Shown here piece by piece: positions 1 through 11,350 of a stretch of 64,000 nucleotides of DNA. The first letter of the stretch is position 1; the number at the start of each line of letters is the position of its first letter. Below the pieces are notes generated by a model. It saw only the letters and a program-made list of their open reading frames with translations. It was not told the DNA's origin and did no database searches. Both the position numbers and the translations under genes were made by a program. This DNA comes from Aristolochia californica (lineage: Eukaryota; Streptophyta; Magnoliopsida; Piperales; Aristolochiaceae): contig JARWKL010000007.1 of NCBI GenBank assembly GCA_029961685.1, forward strand, positions 12,361,406-12,425,405. Reading direction: 5' to 3'.

Positions 1-3000
1 AATAAATATATAAAGAAAGATGAAATGTAGAAAGTAAAATGTAATATAGAAAGAAAAATGAAATAAAAAAATAAAATATTGAAAAAAAAAAGAAATATGG
101 AAAGAAAGATGAATTATAGAAAGGAAAATGAAATATAGAAAGAAGTTGAAATATAGAAAGTAAAATGAAAAATATAAAGTAAGATGAAGAATAGAAGGTA
201 AAATAAAATATAGAAAGAAAGATGAAATATAGAAACTAAAATGAAATACAGAAAGAAAGATTAAATATAGAAAGTAAAATGTAATTTAGAAAGAAAGATG
301 TAACATAGAAAGTTAAATGAAATATAGAAATAAATATGAAACATAGAAAGTTAAATGAAATATAGAAAGTAAAAAGAAATATATAAAGAAAGATGAAATA
401 TATAAAGAAAGATGTAATATACAAAGAAAGATGAAATAAAAAAAATGAAATATTGAAAGAAAAAGGAAATATGGAAAGAAAGATGAATTATAGAAAGAAA
501 GATGAATTATAGAAAGGAAAATGAAATATAGAAAGAAGTTGAAATATAGAAAGTAAAATGAAAAATAGAAAGTAAGATGAAAAATAGAAAGCAAAATAAA
601 ATATGGAAAGAAAGATGAAATATGGAAAAAAAAAAGATGAAATATAGAAAGAAAGATGAATTATAGAAAGTAAAATGAAAAATAGAAAGAAGATGAAATA
701 TAGAATGTAAAATGAAAAATTGAAAGTAAGATGAAAAAAGAAAGAAAGAAAGATAAAATATAGAAAGTAAAGGAAAAAAAAAAAGAAAGAAAGTTGAAAT
801 ATAGAAAGAATGAAGAAATAGTAAAGTAAAATGACATATGGAAAGTATAATTAAATATAGTAAGAAAAACGATATATGAAAGTAACTTGAAATAAAGAAA
901 GAAAGATGAAATATAGAAACTAAAATGAATTATAGAAACAAATATAAAATATAGAAAGGAAAATGAAATATACAAAGAAAGACAAATACAGAAAGAAAGA
1001 TGAAATAAAGAAAGTAAAATAAAATATAGAATGAAAGATAAAATATAGAAAATAAAATTAAATATCGAAAGAAAGAAAGAAAAAATATAGAAAATAAAAT
1101 AAAATACAGAAAGAAAGATGAAATATAGAAATTAAATGAATTATTGAAAGAAAGGTCAAATATAGAAAGTAAAATAAAATATAGTAAGAAAGTTGAAATA
1201 TAAAAAATAAAACTAAATTTTGATAGACAGATGGAATATAGAAAGTAAAATAAAATAAAGAAAGAATGATGAAATAAAAAAAAAATTGATAGAAGTTGAA
1301 ATATATAAATTAAATGAAAAATAGAAAGAAAAAAATAGAGAAAGTAATATGAAATATAGAAAGTAAAATGAAATATAGAAAGAAAGAAGAAATATAAAAA
1401 GTAAAATGAAATTTATAAAGAAAGACAAAATATAGAAAGTAAAATAAAATATAGTAAAAAAAAATGATGTATAGAAAGTAATATGAATTAAAGAAAGAAA
1501 GGTGAAAAATAGAAAGTAAAATGAAATATAGAAAGAAGGTTAAAATAAAGAAAGTAAAATGAATTATAGAAAGAAATATGAAACATAGAAAGTAAAAAGA
1601 AATATATAAAGAAAGATGAAATATAGAAAGAAAAATGTAATATACAAAGAAAGATGAAATAAAAAAATGAAATATTGAAAGAAAAAAGAAATATGTAAAG
1701 AAAGATGAATTATAGAAAGAAAGATGAATTATAGAAAGAAAGATGAATTATAGAAAGGAAAATGAAATATAGAAAGAAGTTGAAATATAGAAAGTAAAAC
1801 GAAAAATAGAAAGTAAGATGAAAAATAGAAAGTAAAATAAAATATAGAAAGAAAGATGAAATATAGAAAGTAAAATGAAATTTAGAAAGAAAGATGAAAT
1901 ATAGAAACTAAAATAAAATATAGAAAGAAGGTTAAAATAAAGAAAGTAAAATAAAATATGAAATATAGAAAGTATAATGAAATATAGAAAGTAACATGAA
2001 ATAAAGAAAGAAAGATGAAATATAGAAACTAAAATGAAATATAGAAAGAAGTTGAAATATAGAAAGTCAAATGAAAAATAGAAAGTAAGATGAAAAATAG
2101 AAAGTAAAATAAAATATAGAAAGAAATATGAAATATAGAAACTAAAATGAAATACAGAAAGAAAGATTAAATATAGAAAGTAAAATAAAATTTAGAAATA
2201 AAAATGACATATAGAAAGTAAAATAAAATATAGAAAGAAGTTTAAAATAAAGAAGGAAAATGAAATATAGAATGAAATATGAAATATAGAAAGTAAAAAA
2301 AAATATATAAAGAAAGATGAAATGTAGAAAGTAAAATGTAATATAAAAAGAAAGATGAAATAAAAAAATAAAATATTGAAAAAAAAGGAAATATGGAAAA
2401 AAAGATGAATTATAGAAAGAAAGATGAATTATAGAAAGGAAAATAAAATATAGAAAGAAGTTGAAATATAGAAAGTAAAATGAAAAATAGAAAGTAAGAT
2501 GAAAAATAGAAAGTGAAATAAAATATAGAAAAAAAGATGAAATATGGAAACTAAAATGAAATACAGAAAGAAAGATTAAATAGAGAAAGTAAAATGAAAT
2601 TTAGAAAGAAAGATGACATATAGAAAGTAAAATAAAATATAGAAAGAAGGTTAAAATAAAGAAAGTAAAATGAAATATAGAATGAAATATGAAATATATA
2701 AAGTAAAATGAAATATAAAAAGAAATATGAAATATAGAATGAAATATGAAATATAGAAAGTAAAATGAAATATAAAAAGAAATATGAAATATAGAAAGTA
2801 AAATGTAATATAGAAAGAAAGAAGAAATAAAAATAAAATAAAATGAAATATTGAACGAAAAAGGAAAAATGGAAAGAAAGATAAAATATAGAAAGAAAGC
2901 TGAATTATAGAAAGTAAAATGAAATGTAGAAAGAAGATCAAATATAGAAAGTAAAATGAAAAATATAAAGTAAGATGAAAAATAGAAAGTAACATAAAAT

Positions 3001-5967
3001 ATAGAAAGTGAGATGAAATATAGAAAGTAAAATAAAATAAAGAAAGAAAGATGAATTATAAAAAGTAAAATGAAATACAGAAAGAATGATGAAGTATAGA
3101 AAGGAAAATAAAATATAGAATGCAAAATAAAATATAGTAAGAAAAACGATATATAGAAAGTAACATGAAATAAATAAAGAAAGATGAAATATAGAAAGTG
3201 AAATGAAATATGGAAAGAAAGATGAAATATAGAAAGTAAAATGAAATATAGGAAGAAAGATGAAATATAAAAGTAAAATGAAATTTATAATGAAAGATGA
3301 AATATAAAAGTAAAATAAAATTTATAAAGAAAGATGAAATATAGAAAGTAAAATAAAATATAGTAAAAAAACTGATGTATAGAAAGTAACATGAATTAAA
3401 GAAAGAAAGGTGAAAAATAAAACGTAAAATGAAATATAAAAAGGAGGTTAAAATAAAGAAAGTAAAATGAAATATAGAATGAAATATGAAATATAGAAAG
3501 TAAAAAGAAATATATAAAGAAAGATGAAATGTAGAAAGTAAAATGTAATATAGAAAGAAAGATGAAATAAAAAAAATAAAATATTGAACGAAAAAGGAAA
3601 TATGGAAAAAAAGATGAATTATAGAAAGAAAGATGAATTATAGAAAGGAAAATGAAATATAGAAAGAAGTTGAAATATAGAAAGTAAACTGAAAAATAGA
3701 AAGTAAGATGAAAAATAGAAAGTGAAATAAAATATAGAAAAAAAGATGAAATATAGAAACTAAAATGAAATACAGAAAGAAAGATTAAATATAGAAAGTA
3801 AAATAAAATTTAAAAAGAAAGATGACATATAGAAAGTAAAATAAAATATAGAAAGAAGGTTAAAATAAAGAAAGTAAAATGAAATATAGAAAGTAAAATA
3901 AAATACAGAAAGAAAGAATAAATATAGAAAGTAAAATGAAATTTAGATAGAAAGATGACATATAGAAAGTAAAATAAAATATAGAAAGAAGGTTAAAATA
4001 AAGAAAGTAAAATGAAATATAGAATGAAATATGAAATATAGAAAGTAAAATGAAATATAAAAAGAAATATGAAATATAGAAAGTAAAATGTAATATAGAA
4101 AGAAAGAAGAAATAAAAATAAAATAAAATGAAATATTGAACGAAAAACGAAAAATGGAAAGAAAGATAAAATATAGAAAGAAAGCTGAATTATAGAAAGT
4201 AAAATGAAATGTAGAAAGAAGAAGAAAAATAGAAAGTAAGATAAAATATAGAAAGTGAGATGAAATATAGAAAGTAAAATAAAATAAAGAAAGAAAAATG
4301 AATTATAAAAAGTAAAATGAAATACAGAAAGAATGATGAAGTATAGAAAGGAAAATAAAATATAGAATGCAAAATGAAATATAGTAACAAAAACGATGTA
4401 TAGAAAGTAACATGAAATAAAGAAAGAAAGATGAAATATTGAAACTAAAATGAAATACAGAAAGAAAGATTAAATAGAGAAAGTAAAATGAAATTTAGAA
4501 AGAAAGATGACATATAGAAAGTAAAATAAAATATAGAAAAAAGGTTAAAATAAAGAAAGTAAAATGAAATATAGAATGAAATATGAAATATAGAAAGTAA
4601 AATGAAATATAAAAACAAATATGAAATATAGAAAGTAAAATGTAATATAGAAAGAAAGAAGAAATAAAAATAAAATAAAATGAAATATTGAACGAAAAAG
4701 GAAAAATGGAAAGAAAGATAAAATATAGTAAGAAAACTGAATTATAGAAAGTAAAATGAAATGTAGAAAGAAGTTGAAAAATAGAAAGTAAGATAAAATA
4801 TAGAAAGTGAGATGAAATATAGAAAGTAAAATAAAATAAAGAAAGAAAGATGAATTATAAAAAGTAAAATGAAATACAGAAAGAAGGATGAAGTATAGAA
4901 AAGAAAATAAAATATAGAATGTAAAATGAAATATAGTAAGAAAAACGATATATAGAAAGTAACATGAAATAAAGAAAGAAAGATGAAATATAGAAACTAA
5001 AATGAAATATAGAAAGAAAGATGAAATATAGAAAGTGAAATGAAATATAGAAAGAAAGATGAAATAGAGAAAGTAAAATGAAATATAGAAAGAAAGATGA
5101 AATATAGAAAGTAAAATAAAATATAGTAAAAAAAATGATGTATAGAAAGTAACATGAATTAAAGAAAGAAAGGTGAAAAATCAAACGTAAAATGAAATAT
5201 AAAAAGAAGGTTAAAATAAAGAAAGTAGAATGAAATATAGAAAGAAATATGAAACATAGAAAGTAAAAAGAAATATATAAAGAAAGATGAAATATAGAAA
5301 GTAAAATGTAATATAGAAAGAAATATGAAATAAAATAATGAAATATTGAAAGAAAAAGGAAATATGGAAAGAAAGATGAATTATAGAAAGGAAAATGAAA
5401 TATAGAAATAATTTGAAAATAGAAAGTAAGATGACATATAGAAAGTGAGATGAAATACATAAAGAAAGATTTAATATAGAAAGTAAAATGAAATTTAGAA
5501 AGAAAAATGACATATAGAAAGTAAAATAAAATATAGAAAGAAGGTTAAAATAAAGTAAGTAAAATGAAATATAGAATGAAATATGAAATATAGAAAGTAA
5601 AAAGAAATATATAAAGAAAGATGAAATGTAAAAAGTAAAATGTAATATAGAAAGAGAGATGAAATAAAAAAAAAAATATTGAAAGAAAAAGGAAATATGG
5701 AAAAAAAGATGAATTATAGAAAGAAAGATGAATTATAGAAAGGAAAATGAAATATAGAAAGAAGTTGAAATATAGAAAGTAAAATGAAAAATAGAAAGTA
5801 AGATAAAAAATAGAAAGTAAAATAAAATATAGAAAAAAAGATGAAATATAGAAACTAAAATGAAATACAGAAAGAAAGATTAAATATAGAAAGTAAAATG
5901 AAATTTAGAAAGAAAGATGACATATAGAAAGTAAAATAAAATATAGAAAGAAGGTTAAAATAAAGAA
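1..5967 (+). repeat. Heterogeneous 19/38-bp minisatellite, left block
   Basis: This stretch is built of 19-bp monomers of two types, gaaatatagaaagtaaaat and gaaatatagaaagaaagat, mostly alternating, with variants such as gaattatag, gaaaaatag and gaaatacag. All copies lie in the same orientation, purine-rich on the plus strand. Cytosine is almost absent from the plus strand. A block of about 0.41 kb beginning at a gaaggttaaaataaag-type marker recurs, for example at about 2,231, 3,441 and 5,540. No gene, RNA or unrelated sequence is visible. Minus-strand open frames here give low-complexity Phe/Tyr/Ile/Ser/Leu strings and are not real genes. Confidence 0.95.
5540..5949 (+). repeat. About 0.41-kb satellite block next to the viral insert
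   Basis: The marker gaaggttaaaataaag occurs at 5,540 (one base changed) and again at 5,950, a spacing of 410 bp. The sequence between them matches blocks at about 2,231-2,647, 3,441-3,854 and 12,545-12,956, including a diverged A-rich stretch with aaatattgaaa and ggaaatatgg. The next copy begins at 5,950 but is cut after 18 bp by the viral insert. This fixes the left insertion point within the repeat unit. Confidence 0.75.
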
Positions 5968-5976
5968 ATTAATATA
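5960..5976. other. Left satellite/virus junction
   Basis: Satellite sequence ends within gaaggttaaaataaagaaa and unique sequence begins at ttaatatatgttgcc. Other copies of the block continue here with gtaaaatgaaatatag. The exact breakpoint is uncertain by a few bases because of shared A/T. Confidence 0.8.
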
Positions 5977-6001
5977 TGTTGCCTTGACATATCCTGCAAA
6001 A

Positions 6002-7303
6002 TTATTTCTTTTTAGATGTTGCCTTGAATGCTTGCAACATGAGATTAATATATTCTTCCGGATCCTCATCAGGTGGCTGACTATCCGGTAAAGAGTCTTG
6101 AGCATTATCATCTTGCTCAGTGCTATTATAATCAATATCTTCATCATCTTCAGCAGCAGAAGGTTCAGACACGGACATGTTGTCATCTGCTGGGTGGTGA
6201 GAAGAAGTGCCTTCATTGCACGAAGTGACCATAGAATCCTTCATTGATTCTAATAATTTTTTCATAATATCTTTTTCCGAGATATTCGGAATTAAACTCT
6301 TCAATTGAGTTTTGAAACTTGCAAATAAATTGTCGGAGTCATAATGGACTTCCGGGATGCTATGCAATCCAAGATTGTTTTCATTTTGTATGATCGCAGA
6401 CTTAATTTCTGCAACTTTGATATCAATATTGGGGAAATTTTTCCACCATCGAACATGAAAAGTTCGTAATAATACTGGTAGGCTTTTATCATTAAAGCCT
6501 GTAGTACAATCCCATCTCCAAATCCATGGTAGAGAAAATACCATAAAGAAGATAAGACTGTCCCAATGCTTTGGGGGTTTTTCATAACCCAGAGCTTTAA
6601 GCTCAGGACTGGATTGAGTCCATTTATTAAAACAAGCCTTAATGGGCTCAGGTAATATTGAAATGGGTGGCCCAAATTTGATCCACCATGCAAAGACCCA
6701 ACTGGGTAGAGGTAATGACCTCTGAAAGACATTCTTTTCCCATTGGAAAAACCAGGAATGCCTATGGGAAGGATTTTGGTAATAAAAGGTATTATACCAA
6801 GAATCCATGTAATCCCAATAATTAAATTCCTTATCATTAGGAAGATTAGCTGCTTTAGCCAAATCAAATTTTCCCCATGTTGAGGGATGCATGAATCTTT
6901 GTATTGTACATTTACTGTCTGCTCTTGGGCTATCCCATTTAGCCACATTAGTCAGTGTATGATGCACTGATATAGAATTCAGATGAACCAAAATAGATTC
7001 AAAGGAATACCATCGTTTTCCTGCACGGATGGGACAGTAGGCTTCTCCAAGCCATTTCTGTAACATCTCCCAGGAATCCAATGTACCCTCAAGATCCTCT
7101 TTATTGAGGATTAGAATTGTCTCTGTATCCGGAAGAGTAATATACTCTGGTTCTACTTCAAGTGTCTCTTTATACGACACTGGGGCTTTGCCCTTCTTGT
7201 CTGAGGAATTTCCTCTTTCTGGATTCTTTCGGCTTCGGCCTCTGGATTGTTGATTACCACGTCCTCTCATTGGGAGTGGATTGCCCCTTGCGGGGTTATA
7301 CAT
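6002..7303 (-). CDS. Pararetroviral downstream ORF, protein of unknown function (433 aa)
   Basis: This intact reading frame starts at ATG 7,303-7,301 and stops at TAA 6,004-6,002. The frame is open a little further upstream to a GTG at 7,327, but the ATG is preferred because its first 8 bases overlap the end of the polyprotein frame. The N-terminus is basic and Arg/Gly-rich (RGRG and RGRSRK). The middle is rich in tryptophan and aromatic residues, with FAWWIKFGPP and LPWIWRW. The C-terminus has an acidic, Asp/Glu-rich stretch and ends in a lysine cluster (SKKK). I see no catalytic motif. Florendoviruses carry an unknown ORF in this position, and I assign it on position and appearance, not by alignment. 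The basic head might bind nucleic acid; that is speculation. Unlike the upstream polyprotein it shows no stop or frameshift. Confidence 0.75.
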   Translation of the reverse strand: MYNPARGNPLPMRGRGNQQSRGRSRKNPERGNSSDKKGKAPVSYKETLEVEPEYITLPDTETILILNKEDLEGTLDSWEMLQKWLGEAYCPIRAGKRWYSFESILVHLNSISVHHTLTNVAKWDSPRADSKCTIQRFMHPSTWGKFDLAKAANLPNDKEFNYWDYMDSWYNTFYYQNPSHRHSWFFQWEKNVFQRSLPLPSWVFAWWIKFGPPISILPEPIKACFNKWTQSSPELKALGYEKPPKHWDSLIFFMVFSLPWIWRWDCTTGFNDKSLPVLLRTFHVRWWKNFPNIDIKVAEIKSAIIQNENNLGLHSIPEVHYDSDNLFASFKTQLKSLIPNISEKDIMKKLLESMKDSMVTSCNEGTSSHHPADDNMSVSEPSAAEDDEDIDYNSTEQDDNAQDSLPDSQPPDEDPEEYINLMLQAFKATSKKK

Positions 7304-10178
7304 GATTTTGACCCTGGAGAAATTCACGGGTTAGAAAATCAGGTAAGGAGTTCAATTCTCCTTTGATATATTCTATATCAAAATCAAAGGCGCTTAATTC
7401 CGCCTGCCATCGGGCAAAGATTTGTTTGGAAGTAAGATTCTTCACATCCTTCTTAAGAATCGATTTGGCTGCTGAACAATCAAATCTTAAAAGGAATTTT
7501 TGATTTAATAAATCATCATGGAATTTATGAATGCACTTAATTATTGCCAATATTTCTTGTTTCACAATGGAATAATTAGGCTGTGCATCATGCCAATTTC
7601 CAGAGGTAAATCGAACAAGTTCTTCTTTACCTGATGGATTTCTTTGTTTTAAGATGCCACCATAGCCTATATGGGAAGCATCAGTCTCTACCACCTTCGG
7701 ATAAGAAGGATTAGTGAGGTTAAGACAAGGGAGTTGTTTAACCTTACTCTTAATTAGTTGGACTGCCTGGGTATGGTTGGGAGTCCAAGGCTCAGGATTC
7801 TTTCTGAGTCTTTTGTGCAATATGGCAGAATCTTGTGCAAGATGAGGATAATAATCTGCAATATAATTGAGACTTCCTAGAAATCTCTGAAGTTGAGTTT
7901 TCTCCAGTAGTTCATCCGGGAACTTAGAGGCAAACTCAATGCTTCTATTAATGGGAACGATTTTTCCTTTGTGAATATTGTGACCTAAAAATCTAACAGA
8001 GGTCTGGAACAATTTCATTTTCGGTGCTGATATCACCAACCCATGTTTTCGAATAACTGATTTGAAAACATGTAAATGCTTAAAATGAGCATCAATAGAT
8101 TCTGAATAGACAAGTATATCATCAATATAAACAATGGTAAATTCAGAATAAGGAGCAAATATATCATTCATGATATTTTGAAATTCAGATGGAACATTTT
8201 TCAAACCGAAAGGCATAACATTCCATTCAAAGTGACCAAAAGGGACAGTGAATGCAGTTTTATATTTATCCTTTTCATTAATTTGAATTTGCCAATATCC
8301 AGATTTCAAATCAAATTTGGAAAAGATTTTAGCAGAAAACAATCTGTCTAATAAATCTTTTTTATTTGGGATAGGATATCGAATCCATCTCAAACAGTCA
8401 TTGAGTGGTTTATAATTCACCACTAATCTGGGAACACCTCGTTCCTTTTCTGCATTTTTATTGACATAAAAAGCAGTACAACTCCATGGGGAGTAAGATT
8501 TTCTAATTAATTTTTTATCCAATAAGGTTTGGATTTCCTTTTTGCAGAGGTCTAGTAAAGCATGTTTCATTTGACTAGGCCTAGCTTTGGTGGGAATGGT
8601 TCTTTCATTGAACCCATCAATATATGGTAAGGACACAATATATTTATGTCGGTCCCAAAAAGCTGTAGGAATTTCACTACAAATTTCTTGGGATAATAGT
8701 TTCTGAAGAGAACTAATTTTCTCTTTGGTCCCTAGAGTTTCCAACTGTTGTTCAAGGGTTAACAACTGTAATTCTTTGTACAGGAAACTCAGATGATGTT
8801 CTTTGACACTTCTCAATTCAGAAATCTCATTGATAAAACTAATTTGGGGAGGAGATTTGAATGAGAAATAAATAGGTTTATTATTAACCTGTCCACGTAT
8901 TCCATGGTTGTCGATGCCTTTAATTGGCATTATTTTTTCCAGAAAAGGAGTACCTAATATGACCTGTTGTGTCATATTTTTGACTAATAAAAAGTCAGTT
9001 ATAATGCACTGATTATTAGCGCAGATGGAGGCATTATTTAATTTGTATTTAATTTTCATTTTGTCTCCATTGGCATTTGCCAAAGTTTGAGTAGTTTTCT
9101 CAAAATATTGGGTTGGAATTAACCCTTCTTGGATGCAGTTTAAATCTGCTCCACTATCGATCAGAGCGGTCAGTTTTGGAATGACAAAATTCTGATCAAT
9201 AACTAGATTAATAATAGTATGCCATCTCTGATGGATGACTTTGGTCATTTGATTCAGAAAAGAGGCTTTCTTTTCTGGAGGCAAATGATTTTGATCACAT
9301 TTTTGTTCAAGCTTTTTATATAAAGATTTTAACTCTTTTAATTCTTGCTTGATTTCTTTAATTTCTCCTTGTAATGAGGAGATAGTAACATTTTGTTTTG
9401 AAGATATGATTTCTTTAGAACGACTAAGAATTTCCTTCAAAGAATAAGGTTTTACTCCTTGACTGGGAGTACTCTTTGAAGTACTTTGAATTTGATCGAG
9501 ATATTCTTTAATTAAATATCTCTTGGTTTGAGGATCTTCCTCTTGATCAATTGTCTCTATCATGCTACATTGCATAACAGTAAGGACATTGATCTGATGC
9601 ATCTGGGCCACAAATTGTAGGTGGGAACAACTGCAATCTGGGTCATCTTCTGATTGACTGGATGAGGTATACTCAAGATCATCCCCAGAATCAGTATTTA
9701 AGAGAATTTTAGCCAACTGTACTCTTAACCCTTCATCAATTTGAAGTTGGTTTAATTTCTCTTTTGTTTTGCATCTATTGGAATAGTGGCCTAATTTACC
9801 ACATTTATAACAGACAATTTTCTTTTTGTCTGGTTGATGTCTTCTAGGAGGATGCCTCTGACGAGGAGGAGGTCTCCTAGGTTCTGGACGAGTCTGTTTA
9901 TGAGACTGTCTTTTGGGATATCTCCTACTCTGGCGTGAGTAGGGTTCTGGTCTCTTAGAATGAGAGGCCGTCCCTGTCCCTTTGCCCTTCCTTTGATGGG
10001 AAGAGTGGGGTCCTGTGTCACAAGCAAATTGATCACAGAATTCCCCAAGCTCACGCTTACCAGATAAATTCTGTTGCTTAAGTTGAGCCTGCAGTTTTAA
10101 ATCATTGCATAAGGTCAGTCCTTCTTGGATGATAGCACTGGTAAGGAGACCATATGTATATTGTTGGTAGTTGATTAT
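7296..10178 (-). CDS. Zinc knuckle-protease-reverse transcriptase-RNase H part of the viral polyprotein
   Basis: An open frame of 960 codons between the TGA at 10,179 and TAA at 7,296, with no internal stop. In order it shows a Gln/Arg/Pro-rich basic stretch (about 9,820-10,010) and a CCHC zinc knuckle (9,771-9,812). A Lys/Glu-rich, probably coiled-coil segment follows (about 9,290-9,420), then a retropepsin-like aspartic protease with DSG at 9,150-9,158. The reverse transcriptase spans about 7,950-8,580 with YIDD at 8,118-8,129 and upstream FSKFDLKSGYWQIQI. The RNase H spans about 7,316-7,710; its likely catalytic Asp, Glu, Asp and Asp codons begin at 7,682, 7,556, 7,481 and 7,340. The enzymes would mature the polyprotein and copy pregenomic RNA to DNA. 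The catalytic motifs look intact, but this is an internal fragment with no evident start of its own. Confidence 0.9.
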   Translation of the reverse strand: MINYQQYTYGLLTSAIIQEGLTLCNDLKLQAQLKQQNLSGKRELGEFCDQFACDTGPHSSHQRKGKGTGTASHSKRPEPYSRQSRRYPKRQSHKQTRPEPRRPPPRQRHPPRRHQPDKKKIVCYKCGKLGHYSNRCKTKEKLNQLQIDEGLRVQLAKILLNTDSGDDLEYTSSSQSEDDPDCSCSHLQFVAQMHQINVLTVMQCSMIETIDQEEDPQTKRYLIKEYLDQIQSTSKSTPSQGVKPYSLKEILSRSKEIISSKQNVTISSLQGEIKEIKQELKELKSLYKKLEQKCDQNHLPPEKKASFLNQMTKVIHQRWHTIINLVIDQNFVIPKLTALIDSGADLNCIQEGLIPTQYFEKTTQTLANANGDKMKIKYKLNNASICANNQCIITDFLLVKNMTQQVILGTPFLEKIMPIKGIDNHGIRGQVNNKPIYFSFKSPPQISFINEISELRSVKEHHLSFLYKELQLLTLEQQLETLGTKEKISSLQKLLSQEICSEIPTAFWDRHKYIVSLPYIDGFNERTIPTKARPSQMKHALLDLCKKEIQTLLDKKLIRKSYSPWSCTAFYVNKNAEKERGVPRLVVNYKPLNDCLRWIRYPIPNKKDLLDRLFSAKIFSKFDLKSGYWQIQINEKDKYKTAFTVPFGHFEWNVMPFGLKNVPSEFQNIMNDIFAPYSEFTIVYIDDILVYSESIDAHFKHLHVFKSVIRKHGLVISAPKMKLFQTSVRFLGHNIHKGKIVPINRSIEFASKFPDELLEKTQLQRFLGSLNYIADYYPHLAQDSAILHKRLRKNPEPWTPNHTQAVQLIKSKVKQLPCLNLTNPSYPKVVETDASHIGYGGILKQRNPSGKEELVRFTSGNWHDAQPNYSIVKQEILAIIKCIHKFHDDLLNQKFLLRFDCSAAKSILKKDVKNLTSKQIFARWQAELSAFDFDIEYIKGELNSLPDFLTREFLQGQNHV
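9771..9812 (-). other. CCHC zinc knuckle of the coat/nucleocapsid region
   Basis: The minus strand reads CYKCGKLGHYSNRC, which is the CX2CX4HX4C knuckle typical of retroviral and pararetroviral nucleocapsid or coat proteins. It binds zinc and packages viral nucleic acid. It follows a basic Arg/Pro-rich tract, as in caulimovirid coat proteins. The TGA at 10,179 separates it from the rest of the coat-protein region. Confidence 0.92.
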
Positions 10179-11318
10179 TCATACCTCATTACCTAACCTT
10201 TTGCGTATTTTACTTGCAAAAAGTGTTGGTAAACCATCAATAAATTTAGCTTTCCAATAGTCATTATTGGCATCGGTTCTTTGCATAACCTTAGTAAGAA
10301 AAACATCTTTATACCATCTAAAATGGCTAAGTGTCTTACATCTAAGATTTTGCAAAACCTCGCGTCCCTTATCAGTAGTGGACATTAAATTGCCAATAAA
10401 ATGATGGACAATACATGAAATCAAGGTATAAACTGCATCATCCTCGCCTAGGTAGGCTTGGCCTGCTTCAGTTTTGATAACCTTCTTCGAATTATAGATT
10501 TCATGGTGTTGGGCAGGAGTAAGGATGTTATCCCACCAACCTTTTAAGTGTCCAGAAAATCCAGCAGTTATCATTTCTGCGATTCCTTGATCTGAATTCT
10601 TATGTTGTCTACAAATAGTAGCATACATAAGCATTCTTCTACAATGTTCTAAAATCTGATATTCAGACATTGCATCAATATTCCATTCATAAATGGAGCG
10701 ATCATCATATGCTTTTTGATCTATATACGCATTTTCTTCATACAATAGGTCCTGAGGTGTAGGCCTATGATAATAGATTTTGCGATTTAGATCCCAATCC
10801 TGAGTAGATTCTTTCGTATAATTTAATTTGTGAATACTCGGTTGGTCTTTGATCATTTCCTGAAGAATTTCTTCAGTTTGAACGATATTAGTTAAACCCA
10901 AATCTTGAAGATCTGAAGTTTGACCGATATCAGAATCAGAGTATGCTGAAGGAGTTAAATCCTCAATAGGATTTTGCGATAAAGATCCTTCATGAGAATT
11001 TGCATCCGAGGTTTCGTCAGCTTCCAAAACATGAAGTATGGGTAAATGTTTTTGGATGTGTTGACTAACCATATTAGTCGATGCTTCGGACGTCTTTTGG
11101 GCTTGCTTGATTTGATCTTCAGAGAGATTCAATTTGCCAAGCCTTAATAACAATTCTTCGACAACCTCAGAATTGTTATCTAATTTAAAGTTCCTTACTG
11201 GAACCGGTGGTTTGATGAGGGGTTTCACATCCATCAACAATGGTAATTTCCTAGAAGTTAAGTCAAAAGGATTTTGACAATATTTCTCAGAGGAATCTTT
11301 TTCCAATAAATCTTCCAT
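10179..11318 (-). CDS. Coat-protein region fragment of the viral polyprotein (379 aa to a premature stop)
   Basis: The frame is open from TGA 11,408-11,406 to TGA 10,181-10,179, with the first ATG at 11,318-11,316. The N-terminal half is acidic and low in structure, rich in Asp, Glu, Ser and Gln. The C-terminal part resembles the conserved caulimovirid capsid core, with GHLKGWWDNIL and YWKAKFIDGLP motifs. It is in the same frame as the zinc knuckle and pol domains downstream, separated only by the TGA, so it is part of the polyprotein, not an independent gene. The ATG is probably internal in origin, because the frame continues upstream of it for 29 codons. Identification as coat protein rests on the motif look and on position just before the zinc knuckle. 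Confidence 0.75.
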   Translation of the reverse strand: MEDLLEKDSSEKYCQNPFDLTSRKLPLLMDVKPLIKPPVPVRNFKLDNNSEVVEELLLRLGKLNLSEDQIKQAQKTSEASTNMVSQHIQKHLPILHVLEADETSDANSHEGSLSQNPIEDLTPSAYSDSDIGQTSDLQDLGLTNIVQTEEILQEMIKDQPSIHKLNYTKESTQDWDLNRKIYYHRPTPQDLLYEENAYIDQKAYDDRSIYEWNIDAMSEYQILEHCRRMLMYATICRQHKNSDQGIAEMITAGFSGHLKGWWDNILTPAQHHEIYNSKKVIKTEAGQAYLGEDDAVYTLISCIVHHFIGNLMSTTDKGREVLQNLRCKTLSHFRWYKDVFLTKVMQRTDANNDYWKAKFIDGLPTLFASKIRKRLGNEV

Positions 11319-11350
11319 ACGTGTCAGCTGTTGGCCGATAGTTTGGAGAT

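Noticed and set aside
6301..6948. A 215-codon frame inside the downstream viral ORF
   Set aside because: It is a shadow in another frame of the 433-codon ORF and shows no domain character of its own.
9791..10054. An 87-codon minus-strand frame over the Arg/Pro-rich part of the virus
   Set aside because: It lies in a different frame from the zinc knuckle and coat-protein part, which are open across the same stretch.
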